From Labia minor (taxonomy: Eukaryota > Arthropoda > Insecta > Dermaptera > Spongiphoridae), in contig OY720350.1 in NCBI GenBank assembly GCA_963082975.1, positions 24,461,875 through 24,525,874 of the forward strand: 64,000 bases of DNA. The letters are read 5' to 3'. Position numbers and translations under genes: made by a program. This document shows positions 44,286 through 57,844 of this stretch, in pieces (within the stretch, counting starts at the first letter, position 1; the number at the start of each line of letters is the position of its first letter). The notes under the pieces were generated by a model. That model saw only the letters and a program-made list of their open reading frames with translations. It was not told where the DNA came from and did not search any database.

Positions 44286-44445
44286 TATATAGAAATATAT
44301 ATTATTATTACTAACATTATTGATTTTCATTAAATAAATATATATATATATTAGATATATAGAATAATATATATTTCTATATATATATATATTAGATATA
44401 TAGAAATATATATTATTATTACTAACATTATTGATTTTCATTTAA
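44235..44445. repeat. TA microsatellite with a ~110-bp tandem duplication
   Basis: A TA tract (about 44238-44281) is followed by two copies of a unit containing ATTAGATATATAGAAATATA and ACTAACATTATTGATTTTCA (about 44280-44330 and 44391-44440). The tyrosine/isoleucine-rich frame across it is an artefact. Confidence 0.85.
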
Positions 44446-44873
44446 TTAATGAAAATCCTTCAGTGTCAATTAATATCTGGTTTTCTATTTTTTTTTAATT
44501 TTGTTTATGTGCGTGTGTTTAATGTTACGTTGGTTATAATATCTAATTTATGAAATGAATTTATTTTCGAGTTTATTGTCATTAAGGAACAATTTGAGAA
44601 ATCATTTATATTAATATTTTATTTTCATTTTATTGAACAATTTTCAATCACAATTGAATGTATTCAATGACTATTGTTGAAAAGATCTATAAATACTAAA
44701 TAATTTATTTTACTATAAGTTCATTACCATGATCTAAATTTTAAAATGTAGTAACCTTCTGCCATAAAATTTTATGATAATTTTAATTTAAAAACATTAA
44801 ATTAATGTTTTTATTTTATTTTAAAATAATATCACATTTAAATAATATATTAATTTAAAAAAACTTTAATATA
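44446..44873. other. AT-rich, nothing recognised
   Basis: No gene or repeat seen. Confidence 0.4.
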
Positions 44874-45120
44874 CACGCTTTTTAATCGAAAATTCCCCAA
44901 AAAATAGAAAATAAAATATTAATTAAACCTTGAATATTATACTTTACATATACCCAACGAAAAAGCGTGAGGGGCATATAAACATAAGTAGAAGATAAAG
45001 AATTTAATATTATTATATGCGCCCCATACTTTTTTGCTGGGCATATGTAAAGGATAATAATCAAGGTTTAATTAATATTTTTTTTTCTATTTTTTAGAGC
45101 ATTTTTTATTAAAAAGCGTG
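44874..45120. mobile_element. Fold-back MITE with ~110-bp inverted ends, TA flanks
   Basis: CACGCTTTTTAAT at the left is answered by ATTAAAAAGCGTG at the right, and the inversion continues (TTAATTAAACCTTGA / TCAAGGTTTAATTAA) to a central ~30-bp spacer. TA borders both edges. GCGTGAGGGGCATATA and TATATGCGCCCCATAC form the inner arms. The minus-strand open frame across it is not a gene. Confidence 0.8.
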
Positions 45121-46694
45121 TATTTTAAAAAGTTTTGTTTAATTAATTTATATTCAAGTTTTTAGTTTTTTAAATTTTATTATTATTATTATTATTATTA
45201 TAAAGTTATAATTTATTTATAAGTTTAGTATTTAAAAATAAATATCATTATGAAAAAATAATTATATATAATTATTCATTATTAATCATTTGAAATATTT
45301 AAATAGTCTTAATTTTATTAAAATGAATTTATAATTGGAATTTAATTAAATTTTCTTTAATATAAATTTTTTATTTTTATTATTTTTTTTTATTTTAATT
45401 CACAAAATTTTACGAATCCATATTTTTGAAAAATTCAAAATATTTCTTTTCGTTTATTGCAGTGTCAACTTTCAAAATACGTTTCAAATTTGAGCGAAAT
45501 CGCTCAATAAAAAGTGTGTTAAAATCCAATTACAAATTTTGTACATTACAAACAGACAGAAAAGTGAAGTTAGTAAAAAGCGTCTAAAGATATCACAGAA
45601 ATTCTTTCCTAAAAAAGGAAATTTCTACATTTTTTAATTAACACTTCTTAGATATATATTTAAAATTGTTTTAAAATAATTATTATCTATCTCGATACTT
45701 AAAGTGATTATTTACAATATGGAAGAACAAATATTTTATAAAATTATTTAAATTAAGAAAAGAATAAAATAAAGCATCCATGGGAACTTAAAACTAACAA
45801 CTAATAAATGCTTTCTCTATATCATTAAATAAAGCATAAGATTATAAGAAATACAAACGAAATAAGAACTGTTATTTTATCTTCACTGAAGCAATAGAAT
45901 TAAAATAAAGAGAAAGAAACACAAATTACATTCTTTTATAATATCCGATATAATAAATAAATAAATGTTTATATTCCTTGGTTTACTGAATTTTAAATTA
46001 TAAAAATCCAAACAAAAAAAAAAAATAAGAAAAACAAATATTTTTTTATTAATTTATTTAATTCCTGCTCCCAAGAGGCTGATTATATATATTCGATATA
46101 ATGAATATAACATTAAACAAGTTGTAACGTCCCTCCCCGTTGTTTCTAAGCTAATCGCGTCTACGAAACAATAAAAACAACAACAACAACGTCAATAAAA
46201 CAAAACCGCTAACGTAGGAGGTAAAATGGCTTCTGGGAAATTGATTTTTTTTTTCATTCCTTTTCATCACGATCATTATCATTATCAACTTCCAATCGAT
46301 CTGTACTTCCGTTCAACACTTTTTAACATGGAATAAAATATCAAATTATAAAATATGAAATCTAAATTTTGACTATTTAAATTAATTAATTTTAATATTT
46401 AAAAAGCCATTTGAATTGAATACGTAAGTCTAAGGAATAATTTCATGAATAAGTCTTATATTTTATTAAGGTTTTTGGTAACCTCGATGTTTTAGCTAAT
46501 TTAGAAAGTATATCTCCAATTTCTTTGAAATCTCTGTAGAGGATATCAATTATAGTTATATTTTGTTAAACATCAATTTCAACTATGAACGTTCACAAGT
46601 AAGAAATTTTGCGAATATTGCCGTTCTTTTAAGGCTTTATCACAAAATGACCACAAAACACACACAATTTAACAGATCAATATAATTTTTCTAA
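45121..46694. other. Mostly AT-rich; hairpin and complex patches
   Basis: GAGCGAAATCGCTC near 45494 is a perfect short hairpin in a more complex patch (45460-45590). 46125-46330 is also less AT-biased. Neither has a supported frame. Confidence 0.35.
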
Positions 46695-47130
46695 TGATTC
46701 ATACATAGAGGGTTATTCCCGGGAATTCCCTGGAAAAAAACGAAACATTTCCCGGGAAAACAAAACAAATTATTTTTCCTGCTGATTATGATGCCGATAC
46801 CGAAATTTTTATTTATTCACTGAAATAATCGTAATAAATATAAAATACAAGTGTACATGCATAAATTTGTCTCTCTCTCTTCTCTCTCTTCTCTTTTGTT
46901 ATAATTTTTTTCCATTTCTTTCTTTCTCTCCCTTTAATTTTTCTTTATAATTTTTCTATTTTTTGAGTTTTTTTACAGTGAACTCTGGCAGATCCCGGGA
47001 TTCCCAATTAATTTATATATTCAGATGAGTGACTGCCCTTTTACAGTCATAGCAATAGGTTTAGTAATTTTTTTTTTAAATCTAATCCGGTCTGGCTCTT
47101 TTACAGTCACTCAGTTTACCTTATTATACA
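46695..47130. other. Probable decayed DNA transposon ends (hAT-like)
   Basis: GGGTTATTCCCGGGAATTCC and TTTCCCGGGAAAAC occur together at 46710-46762, and GATCCCGGGATTCCC at about 46991. GGGTTxTTCCCGGGAA is seen at hAT ends. No clean pair or target duplication was found. Confidence 0.3.
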
Positions 47131-47870
47131 TGTATATTGTTTCTTTATTTATAATAGAAGTTGGACTGATGGGTTATTAATGACCTAAAATATCGTCATG
47201 CCAATATCATAATAATATTAAATTGCCAAATAAATACATATTCCAAGATTTGATCTGTTCTAAGTTTTAAACATAATATAAACAAACTAATGAAATAATG
47301 AATGACATTTTTTACATATATAAATTCAAATATATAGCGCACTTGACTTCACATGGTTTCTTTCTTCTCATCTTTATTCGATAAATATTCATAATATTTT
47401 CTATTTTTTCTTTAATGATTCAATAAATAAACACATCCCCGATTCTACATATAAATAAAAATTAATTCCATTTTGAAAAATACAGACATTTATTTTTAAC
47501 AGAAAAAAATGTATACATTTCTCTAAATTTCAACCTTATTTTTAATTCTAATTTATTTAAACTAATAATTAATCAAATTTTATTATCTGAAATTATAATC
47601 GTAATTTATTTTCTTTTTTTATTTTTTTTTTAAAATCTAACATATACCTAATTTACATTATTTATAATAAAATTTGATTTTTTTTATCAAAATTTTATTT
47701 TATAAATTATAAAAATATTTCTTAGATTTTGATTTTATTGATTCTATTATCGATTCTACGATATGACAGAAAAAAATTTAAAAATATTTAAAAAAAAAAA
47801 AACAAAAAAACAAAAAAAAAAAAAATAGTAAAGTAAAAGAAAAAGCTTCGAAGAGAATGTAGTTGATTTT
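47131..47870. other. AT-rich, A homopolymers, no gene
   Basis: A-rich runs at about 47791-47826. No gene recognised. Confidence 0.45.
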
Positions 47871-48313
47871 TTTCCTTTATGATCCAGCCGACATGGTTGT
47901 CGAGGTCTTCTCATTGCTATGCGATGTCACGACGGCCAAGACATTCATGTTCGACGTCTTGCTCGGGATACCACCCCATCCCACCTCTATCATTCCCAAA
48001 CATATACATACCCTCACCCATTCCTACTAAAGGTTCTAAACTTATTGCTATGTTAAATCTCCATTGCCTAGCAAATATGGTTGTGAAATTCGTTAAATTT
48101 CTTTTTCTCTTCTTCAAAATCAAAGTAATTATACTTGTATATAATGAAAATGGACTTATTTATTTTCAAGCTTTGTCTCTAAGTTTTTTTTTTTGTATAT
48201 CTACCCAACTGATTAACTATACTTGCCTTTATTGGTTATACATCGACATCTCGAAATATACTGTGGTTACACATAGAATAAAAAATCACCCAAAAAAGGA
48301 TGGTGTAAAGTAA
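47871..48313 (+). other. Open frame of 144 codons in a complex island, not assigned
   Basis: The plus frame 47879-48313 starts MIQPTWLSRSSHCYAMSRRP. Its first third lies in balanced sequence (47880-48080) and the rest becomes F/L/I-rich as AT content rises. No domain is recognisable and no splice or poly(A) context supports it. It may be fortuitous. The balanced part may be regulatory or an old exon. Confidence 0.2.
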
Positions 48314-49251
48314 AAATACCTTTCCCCCCCTTTTTTTAAATTGTCTTTTAAAATTAGAGTGTCATGTAGACATTTAATTCTCTTACAAAAGTTATACTAA
48401 TGTTATTTATTGAATAATAAATTGTCATAAAAATTTTAAGTCTAATACCCTGGGAGTTAGGCAATCAGTTCTTCTTAATTCATTTACGATGCGAATTTAA
48501 TGCAGTAGTTGTAAAGAATGGAATTGGAATTATAACATAAAACTTAAAATATTTTAATATTTATTTACATTTTAAGAACTTAAGAATTAATTTATGACAT
48601 TTGTATAGCTTTGTAAGTTCAAACTTTTTATATAGAATAGAAATTTCTATAAGTGTCGTTCATTTATTTTTGTAGGTAAATATGATAGATTTTCCTATCA
48701 AATTTGATGAAAAAAAATAATCTTAATAAATATATTCAAAAAAAAAAAATTTAATATAGTAACTTTTTTATTAATTATAATTATAATCATACTCGGCGTA
48801 ATTTTTCTTATTAACTTGTTTTTTTTATAATAATTTATATTTGATTAAATTGTTATTTTTTGAAAATCAACGATTCAAAAAGTGACTTTAAGATTTTTCA
48901 TGTTTGTCTGTCTGTCCGGAAAATTGTGACCGATTTCTAAGAAATTACGTCGCAATATTCTTACATAACTCTATTTGAGTATAGGTTATATATTACATAA
49001 ATAATTATTCAATAACCCAAGAATTTAATTTTGAAAAATTTTAATTATGAATGTTATTCATTCAGAGCCTCTCGTGACTCAATGAAGAAGCCATTTCTGA
49101 CAATGAATATAAAATTAATAATTCTAGCAATTCCCAGATAAAGGTAAATTTTAATTAATTTAATAAATATATTAAGTTCATATTTTTCTTATTATTATAT
49201 TATTATTTTTTTTTTTTTATTTATTTTTTTATTTTATTTGAATATTTCTTT
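48314..49251. other. AT-rich; small remnant with GTCTGTCTGTCC at 48905
   Basis: TGTTTGTCTGTCTGTCCGGA followed by AATTGTGACCGATTTCTAAG (48902-48943) is typical of the microsatellite-plus-block part of HINE-like elements, but no ends were found. Confidence 0.3.
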
Positions 49252-49286
49252 TTACCGACCGACGATAGTAAGGGAGGTATTGTTTC
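49252..49286 (+). mobile_element. HINE family 2, 5' tip only
   Basis: ACCGACCGACGATAGTAAGG and GAGGTATTGTTT match the family 2 start, then similarity stops. Confidence 0.75.
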
Positions 49287-51337
49287 TATTTAAAAGTGAA
49301 GGGTCTGTTTATTTATATCCAATAAAAAAAAGAGAAATTATTTTTTTTAGTATTTTATGAAGTTAACGTCCATTAAAATGACTAAATTATATTATCTTTT
49401 TTTTGTTGTAGTTAAATTACTCAATTATTAATTACTAATATATTTTAAGTTCAAAAATGATTTATTGATTCTATAAAAATTAAAATATGATTATTTAGGC
49501 AAATGATATAAAGGAGTTATTTGAAATTTTTGTCTTTTTGAAGTCTTTTTGAAATTGGGTAAATATTTCAAATCCAAATGATATTTTCTCTTATATTTTA
49601 TTTAAAGGTTTCTTTTTATTTTTGATGTAATATTAATAAAAAATAATATTAAATTGTAAATTAGTATATTCGAATTTGTTCAAATTGTAACATATGTAAT
49701 CAATCATATGCAAATTAAATAGAAAACTTTGAAAATGGACTTGCTATTAAATTCAAAAATATGATGAGTTCAATTATAATACTTTAAAATTTGAATATTT
49801 AATTATAAGGTGCGAAGAGAGCCGAAGGCGGTGTGAGCAGTTAGTTAATATATAAAAATAACTAACAAATATATATATCAAGTCATTACATATAGAAATA
49901 AATATTCATATATACCCTTATTTCACAAAAGGTGGCTCTACGAACAATTAAATATTCAATAGGTTTGTCAGAGAAACGATAAATAAATAAATAAATAAAT
50001 ATATAGAATTTAAAATTAATATTAAGTAAAAAGATCATAAAAAATAAAATACATAAGTTACAACAAAAAGAATTATATGAACCAAATTAAATTCATCAAA
50101 TTTCTATATAATTATTTATAATTTGAAACTAATATAATAATATATTTGTTCCAAAGACATTAGTATTTCGAGTTTTGAATTATACGTTATAATTTTATTA
50201 TAAATCTTGATTAAATAAATATTATTTAATTAATAAATAGAAAACTAAATCAAAATACATATCCTATTATTTTATATAAACATATTAATAATAATAATAA
50301 ATATAAGCAAATATAAAACGTGAAATAATTATATTTATATCAAAGAGATTGAGAGCAGAGATAATTAAAGGTAGGAATTAACCTATGTACTTTATGTACT
50401 TTGACATGTCAATTATTTATATTTGAGTTAATTTAAACTTAGATAATAATATTTCAAAATTTATAACATATATTAAATTTAATTTGTTTAATTAGAATAT
50501 CGAGCAAATAAAATTTAATTACCATATTTATAAAATATAAAATATTTATTTATTTTTTTTTTTTAAAATTATATTGTAATTTTTATTATAATTTGTTATC
50601 CATCTTTGTTTCATAGTAAAGTATATAAAGCAATAAAGTAATAGAATATAGTAGATAATTTTTTTTTTAATTTTTAATTATTTCATAATCGTGATCATAT
50701 TTTTGTACATATTATAGTTCATTTATCACAGGGAGTAAAAATATATTTTTAATCTAATTTTTAGGAATAAATAAATTTTATTAATCAAATGTATAGAAGA
50801 TTGGAATGTGCTCTTTTCCCATCTGAATCACAATTTTATTTAAACATTTTTAATTTTTTTAATTTTATTCTTTCACGAAGTATAAAAATAGCCACTAATT
50901 AATGATAAAATATTTAGTAGATCATTAAATAAACAAAAAAGGGACATATAAAAAAAAATAAATAAATAAAATAAAATTCAACTACATTCTTCATCCTACG
51001 TTAGAATGTTTTTATGACTGAACATATTTTGTTATTTTTAATCTTTATTCATTTCACGCAATTATTTTTATTATATATCGGAATATATATCTATGAAAAT
51101 TATTAATAATAAATGTTATAATAAGTTGGTATTTTTAATGACCTCTGAACACAAATTATTCTTTCACTACTATTGAGCAAGTTTTTTTTTAAATAACTTT
51201 TTTGCAGAGGAAATTTAATATAAGACAATTTTTTTAAAAACAAACAAAAAGTTAATAAAACAAATAAGTAGCCTTAGATTATATAAAAAATAAAAAATGT
51301 CCTGCTTTTTATTTAATTAAAACAAAAGAAAATTGTG

Positions 51338-51389
<52 letters not shown>

Positions 51390-51515
51390 AAAATAAACTA
51401 TAAATAATGATTAAAATACATGTTATGTTAGTATTATTTAGAATTTATAAAAAAATATATTACTATTTTTTTTTATTTTTTTGTGTTTTTTAATATATTA
51501 TATATTATATATATA
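49287..51515. other. AT-rich; possible Helitron-like 3' end at 49815; TA tract
   Basis: GCGAAGAGAGCCGAAGGCGG then AGCAGTTAGT at 49812-49846 resembles a decayed Helitron 3' end but is uncertain. A TA tract lies at about 51343-51383. No gene recognised. Confidence 0.35.
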
Positions 51516-51890
51516 TACGAGATGTGTCTAAAAAGTTCGGTGAATGGTATAATAAAAACATTAAAAAGAGAATGTTAATTGTAAATACCTTTATTAACCT
51601 TCAAAATACTCTCTATTAGCCACAACCAACTTCTGACAACGTTCGTATAACGCTTGAAAACTGTTGGAGAAGTCTTGATGTGGAATCGTTCTCAGAATAG
51701 TCGTCACAACGTTCAGGCCGGCAATCCACAAGCAGGACACCAGAAAACACTACTTACTGTATCTTTGCTAATACCCAATTCTTCGGCTATTAGTTTCAGT
51801 TGCAGAGTCAATCGCCGATCATTTGTTAGCATTCAGTGTTTTCTGGTGTCCTGTGTGTGGATTGCCGGTCTGAACGTTGTGACGGCTCCA
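51516..51890. mobile_element. Fold-back mariner deletion derivative, copy 2 (right arm truncated)
   Basis: TACGAGATGTGTCTAAAAAG and the left arm match copy 1 (7848-8407) closely, and the same CCAGAAAACACT / AGTGTTTTCTGG arm junction is present. The right arm breaks off at GAACGTTGTGACGGCT. The central helix-turn-helix fragment is on the minus strand here, so the element is inserted in the opposite orientation to copy 1. Confidence 0.85.
51752..51832 (-). pseudogene. Mariner transposase helix-turn-helix fragment
   Basis: The minus frame reads MLTNDRRLTLQLKLIAEELG then ISKDTVS. It is the same domain piece as at 8083-8175, with a three-residue insertion. Confidence 0.7.
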
Positions 51891-53924
51891 ATACACAACA
51901 ATAAATATACAGGTATATATATATAAACTTCAATTACAACATAATTTTATATTCATTATAAGATTTTATTTGCTTCATATTCAATATTTAACACATATAT
52001 ATATATGAAAAGTGAATTAATGTTTTTTTTTATATTTAAAATATAAATTATTTTGGAGAGAATAACTAGGTTAAAAAATATTTTTCTCTCCAGTTTTTAT
52101 ATTTATTATATTATTAAATTACATTCTTATAATACTTAATGTATTCATAAAAATTTTTTTATTATCTTCTTTCTTTTGAGTATATTTAATATCAATTTAA
52201 CTAAATCATTTCCGATCATTAAAGTAGTTAGTGTAGTATTAGTAGGGGTAGTAGTAGTAGGTAGTTTAAAAAGAAATTTAATCATTATTTTTTTATGTTA
52301 TATTATTATATCCATTTAAAGGAAATCATCAAATGAGGAATTAAATGATTAAATTAGTAGTTAAATGGTAAAAAGAACACTTCTCATAGGATTTGCTTGA
52401 AAGCAAATAACGGATGCTCTTTATTAGATATTTTACTTTTTATAAAAGAGAAATAATTGATTTTTTAGGGAATTTTTATTAAATTCGTATTATTATCCGA
52501 TTTTCTATGATAATAAGAAATAAAAAAATATACTCAATTTAGAAATGATGTTTTTCCTTTTTCTATTATACATTAATAATAAGAAATCTGTTGTAAATTA
52601 AATAGATATAAAAATTGTCTAAAACGAATTGAAAATAACCAAAATTTCTATTTAGTAAAGACATTTGAACAAAAAAAAATTATCTTTTGTTAATATTTCA
52701 TTTCCGTAATTAAAAATTTTACAATCGATTCATAAAATTTAGATAATTTTAAAAAAATTAATATGATTTAACTGATTTGTAAATATTTTCTACTAAAAAG
52801 GAAGGAACCATTGTTTTTATTGTTTATTATTTTCTTAATTTATTTGTAGAAAGTAAAAAGCTCATGTTTGGATCACACAAATAATTTTGATCTTTAATCG
52901 ATTTATAAAACAAATTTAATTTTTCAAAATATGAAAATTGTTTTCCTAAAATGAACCAAAGATACTATGTATTTAATTATTATTTTCGTCAATCAACTAT
53001 TTTGACTACATAAAATATATCCTTTAAATTCATTTTTGCTTGAAGAGTAAAAAATAAAAAAAAACAATAATAATTCTAAATAAATAGTAAATTTAAAATC
53101 TGATGATATTTGATAATTCATAAAAAATAAGTTACATTTAAGGGATAATTTACTTTAATACTTAATTAATTTAATTACAAAATATAATTTCTCTTCTCAC
53201 ATTCAGATATATACCTATGCAATTATTTTTTTTATCATTGTAAAATTTTTTTATTAATTTTCATGATGTTATTACTAAAACTATAAACCGATTTTAATTA
53301 AACTAAAACGATGTCATTAAATTAATTTTTTATTACATATATTTTAATTAGTCACAAATATCAAGACAGGTTTCAAATTTTAATTTTATGTCTATATAAA
53401 ATTTTATTTATATATGGAAATGATTCTAGATTGTATCAGAGACTCCAAATGAATACTTTCTTTTCAATACAAAATATTCCCTTAATAGATATTCACCTAT
53501 AAGTAGTCTCTTACAAAAGACTAAAAAATAACAAACATCTAATAATTTTTATCTTAAATTGATATACAAATGCTCTTGAGCATATTTATTAAATAAATCA
53601 TACTGTAGACACATTGTTAAGAAGTTTATTTTTTAAGTTTTTGCTACTTGAATACAAAGTTGGCCACGAATTAAATATCAGTACTAAAAATTTACCTCCA
53701 TGTTTAGTTAATATAAATTCAAAGTTTCAGAGCGATACTTGTAAAATTGTAGCCACTATGAATTGAGGTAATGTATTTAAAACTTAAAAAAAACAACCTC
53801 CATAATAAAACTACAATTTTATCAATGTGCACGTTTTCATAATTAACACTTAAAAATTTCATAATATTGATAGACAAATTAATATTTATAAATTTATAGA
53901 ATCAATATTACGTAGTAAATTTAA
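51891..53924. other. Long AT-rich stretch, no gene recognised
   Basis: A small AGTAGTAGTAGG repeat lies near 52238-52262. Nothing else was recognised. Confidence 0.45.
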
Positions 53925-54270
53925 CACAATGAAATAGTAAGATTATTATACTATCAAGAATTGTAAATATATATATATGTGTATTTTTTAAATATTAAAC
54001 CGCTCGAAGGATTTTTTTGAAATTCACATTCACCTTATAAAGAAAAATCGATCTGTTTTGGTTTCAGCCTCGAGAAAAATCATCTTTATTAGTTATTTCT
54101 TAATTTAAAATAAGAAATTTAAATGACGTCAGCAACTACGTCAGACAGGCGCTTTCTTAAATACAGAATATTATAAATATAAATAAAATCAAATTACGAA
54201 ATATATATTATGTTATATCCACAGGCCATACTTTTCTGTCTTTCAGTGCATTAATATGTACGTTTAAGGA
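53925..54270 (+). repeat. Diverged repeat relic related to HINE family 2
   Basis: It carries CCTCGAGAAAAATCATCTTT, AATGACGTCAGCAACTACGT and, upstream, ATTATACTATCAAGAATTGT, which is the reverse of the block at 2580-2610 and 36239-36265. This links the three relics into one family. Confidence 0.55.
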
Positions 54271-54904
54271 GTGTATGATTTAGGACTAATTTTTTTAATT
54301 TATATTCTTTTAATTTATTTGAACGGCGGCTCGGAGAAGCAAGTACTCAATCTATGTAGTAAATATAACAATGAGATAAGAAAATAAATCAAGTATATTT
54401 TTTTTATATTTAATAATAATTAAATGTAGAAAAAACTTTTCTTGTGATGGGAAGCTTGGAGAGAATTCATAATTTAGGTATATTTAATAGTAATTTAATA
54501 TCAATCAGTAACGTGATAGTATGTTTTTGCCATGCAAATTTCTTAATCAATTTCAATTTCTTTCAATTGTTGATGAATCTGCCAAGTGACGTAATCTGGG
54601 CTTTTTTATGATAGATTGCATAAATTTGAAATGTATATTATAGGATACAAACCAGATGCCTACAATATTAGAAAATAACTCACTCAACGCTGCTCATCAA
54701 TTTCTCCCCTCCTCACTCACTCATTCTATTACTATTTTTTAATTTCATTAAAGGGTCAGCGGCCTCAGAAAGCAACTACACTTTAAGTATTTAATAAGAA
54801 TATCCATTATATCATCACCCTAGAATTAATTTTAATCATTTATTCAATATTTTTATTACTATTTTGTACTATAATCTAAAAAAAAATATAAAATTTAAAA
54901 ATGA
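54271..54904. other. No gene recognised
   Basis: AT-rich with a short complex piece at 54560-54780. No supported frame. Confidence 0.4.
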
Positions 54905-55160
54905 ATAAAAAAAAACTTCTGACTTTTGTAAAGTCGGTTATATCAATGAGGTGTTCTATGATCAGTAGATTGGGTTCTATCAACCTTTACCTTGATTTTC
55001 TTGATCGGAGGCGCTACTTTTTATCAAGTAGCTTCCCAATTTTGAACCCAGAGGGTGGGTTGACCCCATAGACACAAGCAAGAGATATTCCTTTGCCAGG
55101 ACCGCGACTTGAACCTGAGAACGTGAGTCAGCTACGCTGACTCCCACCCTGTGAAGCCTA
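54905..55160 (-). mobile_element. tRNA-derived SINE
   Basis: On the minus strand a tRNA-like head contains a B-box-like GGTTCAAGTCG, followed by GTCCTGGCAAAGGAATATC. The body contains TCTATGGGGTCAACCCACCC, GCGCCTCCGATCAAGAAAAT and CATTGATATAACCGACTTT. It matches the plus-strand copies at 59812 and 60116. Confidence 0.8.
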
Positions 55161-56578
55161 TTTAAAAATGAATATCCTTTTCGATATCTTTATAAAAATA
55201 ATTCTATATTTGGTTAAATATTTAAAATAATTTGAAATAAGTTTAGATTTTCCAAAAAGTATTGTTAATGTTTGTTTTTTTTTTATTATATATATTCTTG
55301 TATTTAATATTTAAATCATAAAATATTAATTATTATTGATCTCAACGAAATTTTTAATAAATAAATTTTTTCAGTAATACAATTATTAAAATTATTAGAT
55401 TTTGTAAATTTTTTTTAATTAATTCTTGATGAATAAACATATTTAGGATAATATTCTACAAAAAAATTAAAAAAAAAAATATTTGCAAGAAAAATCTTTT
55501 TAAATCTTCATCTTCATCTTTGAAAATAATTTAAATAAAGTATTTTAATAGATGAAAAAATCCAAAGGTATTCTTTATTAATTATTTTTTTTCTAAAATT
55601 TATTTCAATATATAAACGCCATGTAGGATTTATATATACGGATTAAATTTATTAAAAAAATAAATCTAATCTCTTGTTATATCATTAATTATCAAAAAAA
55701 GTTCGTTTGTCAAAAGAGGGAGAGAGAGAGAAAGAGAAAAAGGGACATGAAGAATGTTAATTAGTATATTTTCAATTGAAATTTTAATATAATCTTGTCA
55801 TAAAATAAGAAATATTTTTGTATAAATTAATTAATTATTTAAATTTGTAAATTTATTATATATTTTTAAATATATATATAATATATAAAAAATTAAAATA
55901 AAAATCGTTGTGCGGTTTATAAATAAATCATAAGATGTAAAATGGAAAACATATTTTGTTAAGAATTTGATTTGTTTGTTTTTTAACAATTTTTTTTTTT
56001 CTTTCTTTTTGTTTTTACATTAATGCATTTCCTGTCTGTCATTCACATTTAATTTAAGAGGGAATGTAAAAAAAAGAAAAAAAAAATAGATAATATTGTA
56101 ATTTCAGTTGGTGTGCAATTCAATTAGTGAATGTAAAATGTCAATCACACAACGTAAAAGAGAGAGAAAGAAAGAGTCGTCCCTCAAAAGCTAAATCGGT
56201 CTCTTCGAATCCATTCAATAAAAGCACCAGTCCTCTATCTTGTCGTGTTCCACCCTTACCAATAGTCATTTGGCCAATTGCCCATGGACAGCTCGGTTGA
56301 CTGAAACATCAATTCATTCTTACTATAATATGCCAGGCACGAAAAATAGATATAACTCAATCATTTAGTGTAAATCAAACCGGATTATTAAATAAATAAT
56401 ATTATGTAATAAAATATAAGATTCCCAAAAAATGTATTATATTATATGTACATAAATGAAATTAATTTCAAAAAGTTAAAATTTTTAACATGGTTTTTGT
56501 AAATACACATACACAATAAGAAAACAATTATTGAAGTTGCTACCGCACTGAACTTTCAAGTTCTCTCAAATCCATTTT
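55161..56578. other. AT-rich, then a complex patch at 56150-56340
   Basis: 56150-56340 (for example ACCAGTCCTCTATCTTGTCG) is balanced and non-repetitive but has no supported frame. The rest is AT-rich. Confidence 0.35.
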
Positions 56579-56925
56579 TTCCGACCAACGATAGTAAGGG
56601 AGGTATTGTTTTCACATATGGAGATTTTTACATATCTCCACGAATGCACTTTGTATTGGTTTCATCCTGGGGAAAATCATCTTCATTAGTTTTTTCTTAA
56701 TTTAAAATTATATGACGTCACCCAGCCCTTCATAACGCCACAGTCAGCGCCTCCTTATATATTATAAATAAAATAAAATTAAAAATATTTATGTTATATC
56801 GATATCTGTTTTTATTGCATTAATAGATACATTTAAATTTGAAATTGTTTCTGTAGCTGGAAATTAATTGATTTCAAATCGTCGGTCGGTTCTGCGTCTG
56901 GCACAGGTCAACTTATTTACTATCT
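56579..56925 (+). mobile_element. HINE family 2, internally deleted copy
   Basis: It starts TTCCGACCAACGATAGTAAG, has lost the microsatellite and part of the body, keeps ATGACGTCACCCAGCCCTTC, and ends CGTCGGTCGGTTCTGCGTCT with an eroded stem-loop and AACTTAT. A family 1 element follows directly. Confidence 0.85.
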
Positions 56926-56928
56926 CGC

Positions 56929-57439
56929 GCAAGAGCTAGTATTGCGATCAGGAAAATTTTCGATGTCGAGATTTTGATGTTTTTATACGTTTTGAAGGTC
57001 CCTGAGTTGTTTTCACTAAGGTTGAGAAAAATGTCTGCGTGTGTGTGTGTGTGTGTATGTAGACAAAATTACACAAAAATGGTTTGAGCTAAAATAATGA
57101 AATTCGGTACACGGACTTTATTCAAAATTTGTAGTTTTCTATCCACTTTTTAGAAATGTAGCTCTTTCGGAAGTGGGTCATTTCCTACCACGATTTCATT
57201 TTTTTTCCTTTAAACTGACCTTAAAAATAAAGATATATGTTTGATAGTTGTTCACATAATTACAATTTGTATAGAATATAGTATAAATATATATTACATA
57301 TAGAATTTCAACTTGATTGAATCGCTGAAAGTACCGGAATTCATTTTTAACACGTTAACTAATTAAATTTAATTTAAATATAATATATATTAATTAAACC
57401 AATTCAAATTTGCGAGATAGTCGAGTGGAGACACTCCAG
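56929..57439 (+). mobile_element. HINE family 1 copy, abutting a family 2 element
   Basis: It starts ACTATCTCGCGCAAGAGCTA directly after the AACTTATTT tail of family 2. The first block, a TG tract (about 57036-57059) and part of the second block are present. The CACGTGACGTGG segment is deleted. GCGAGATAGT and stem-loop GAGTG-GAGA-CACTC close it. Confidence 0.9.
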
Positions 57440-57844
57440 ATTTTTTTTTATTAGTAAAGTGTTTATATGCATAGTCAGTCCAACTTCAGCTGTGTTCGAA
57501 GGATCGAATCTCACTAAATTAGATATAAGATTAAATAATTAATTTCAAATAAATCGTTGCTCTAATTTAGTCATAGATTTGAAAAGCTAATAAAATAAAA
57601 TAAAAATATTCTTAAAAAAGTAGATAGTATTTAAAACTTAATCTGATAATATAATTAATAAAATCTTTAAAAAAATAATAATATTATTATAATATTGTAA
57701 CAAACATAATCTTTCCCAGGATTGTTCCCAGAATTAATATTAGGTAGTGGGTACAAGCCATGATAACATTGTATTATTTTAAAGCTAAAAAGACCGAAAA
57801 AGATAAAATTTTAGTAAATATAACATATATATGTAGTTATTTGG
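57440..57844. other. AT-rich, nothing recognised
   Basis: No gene or repeat seen. Confidence 0.4.
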
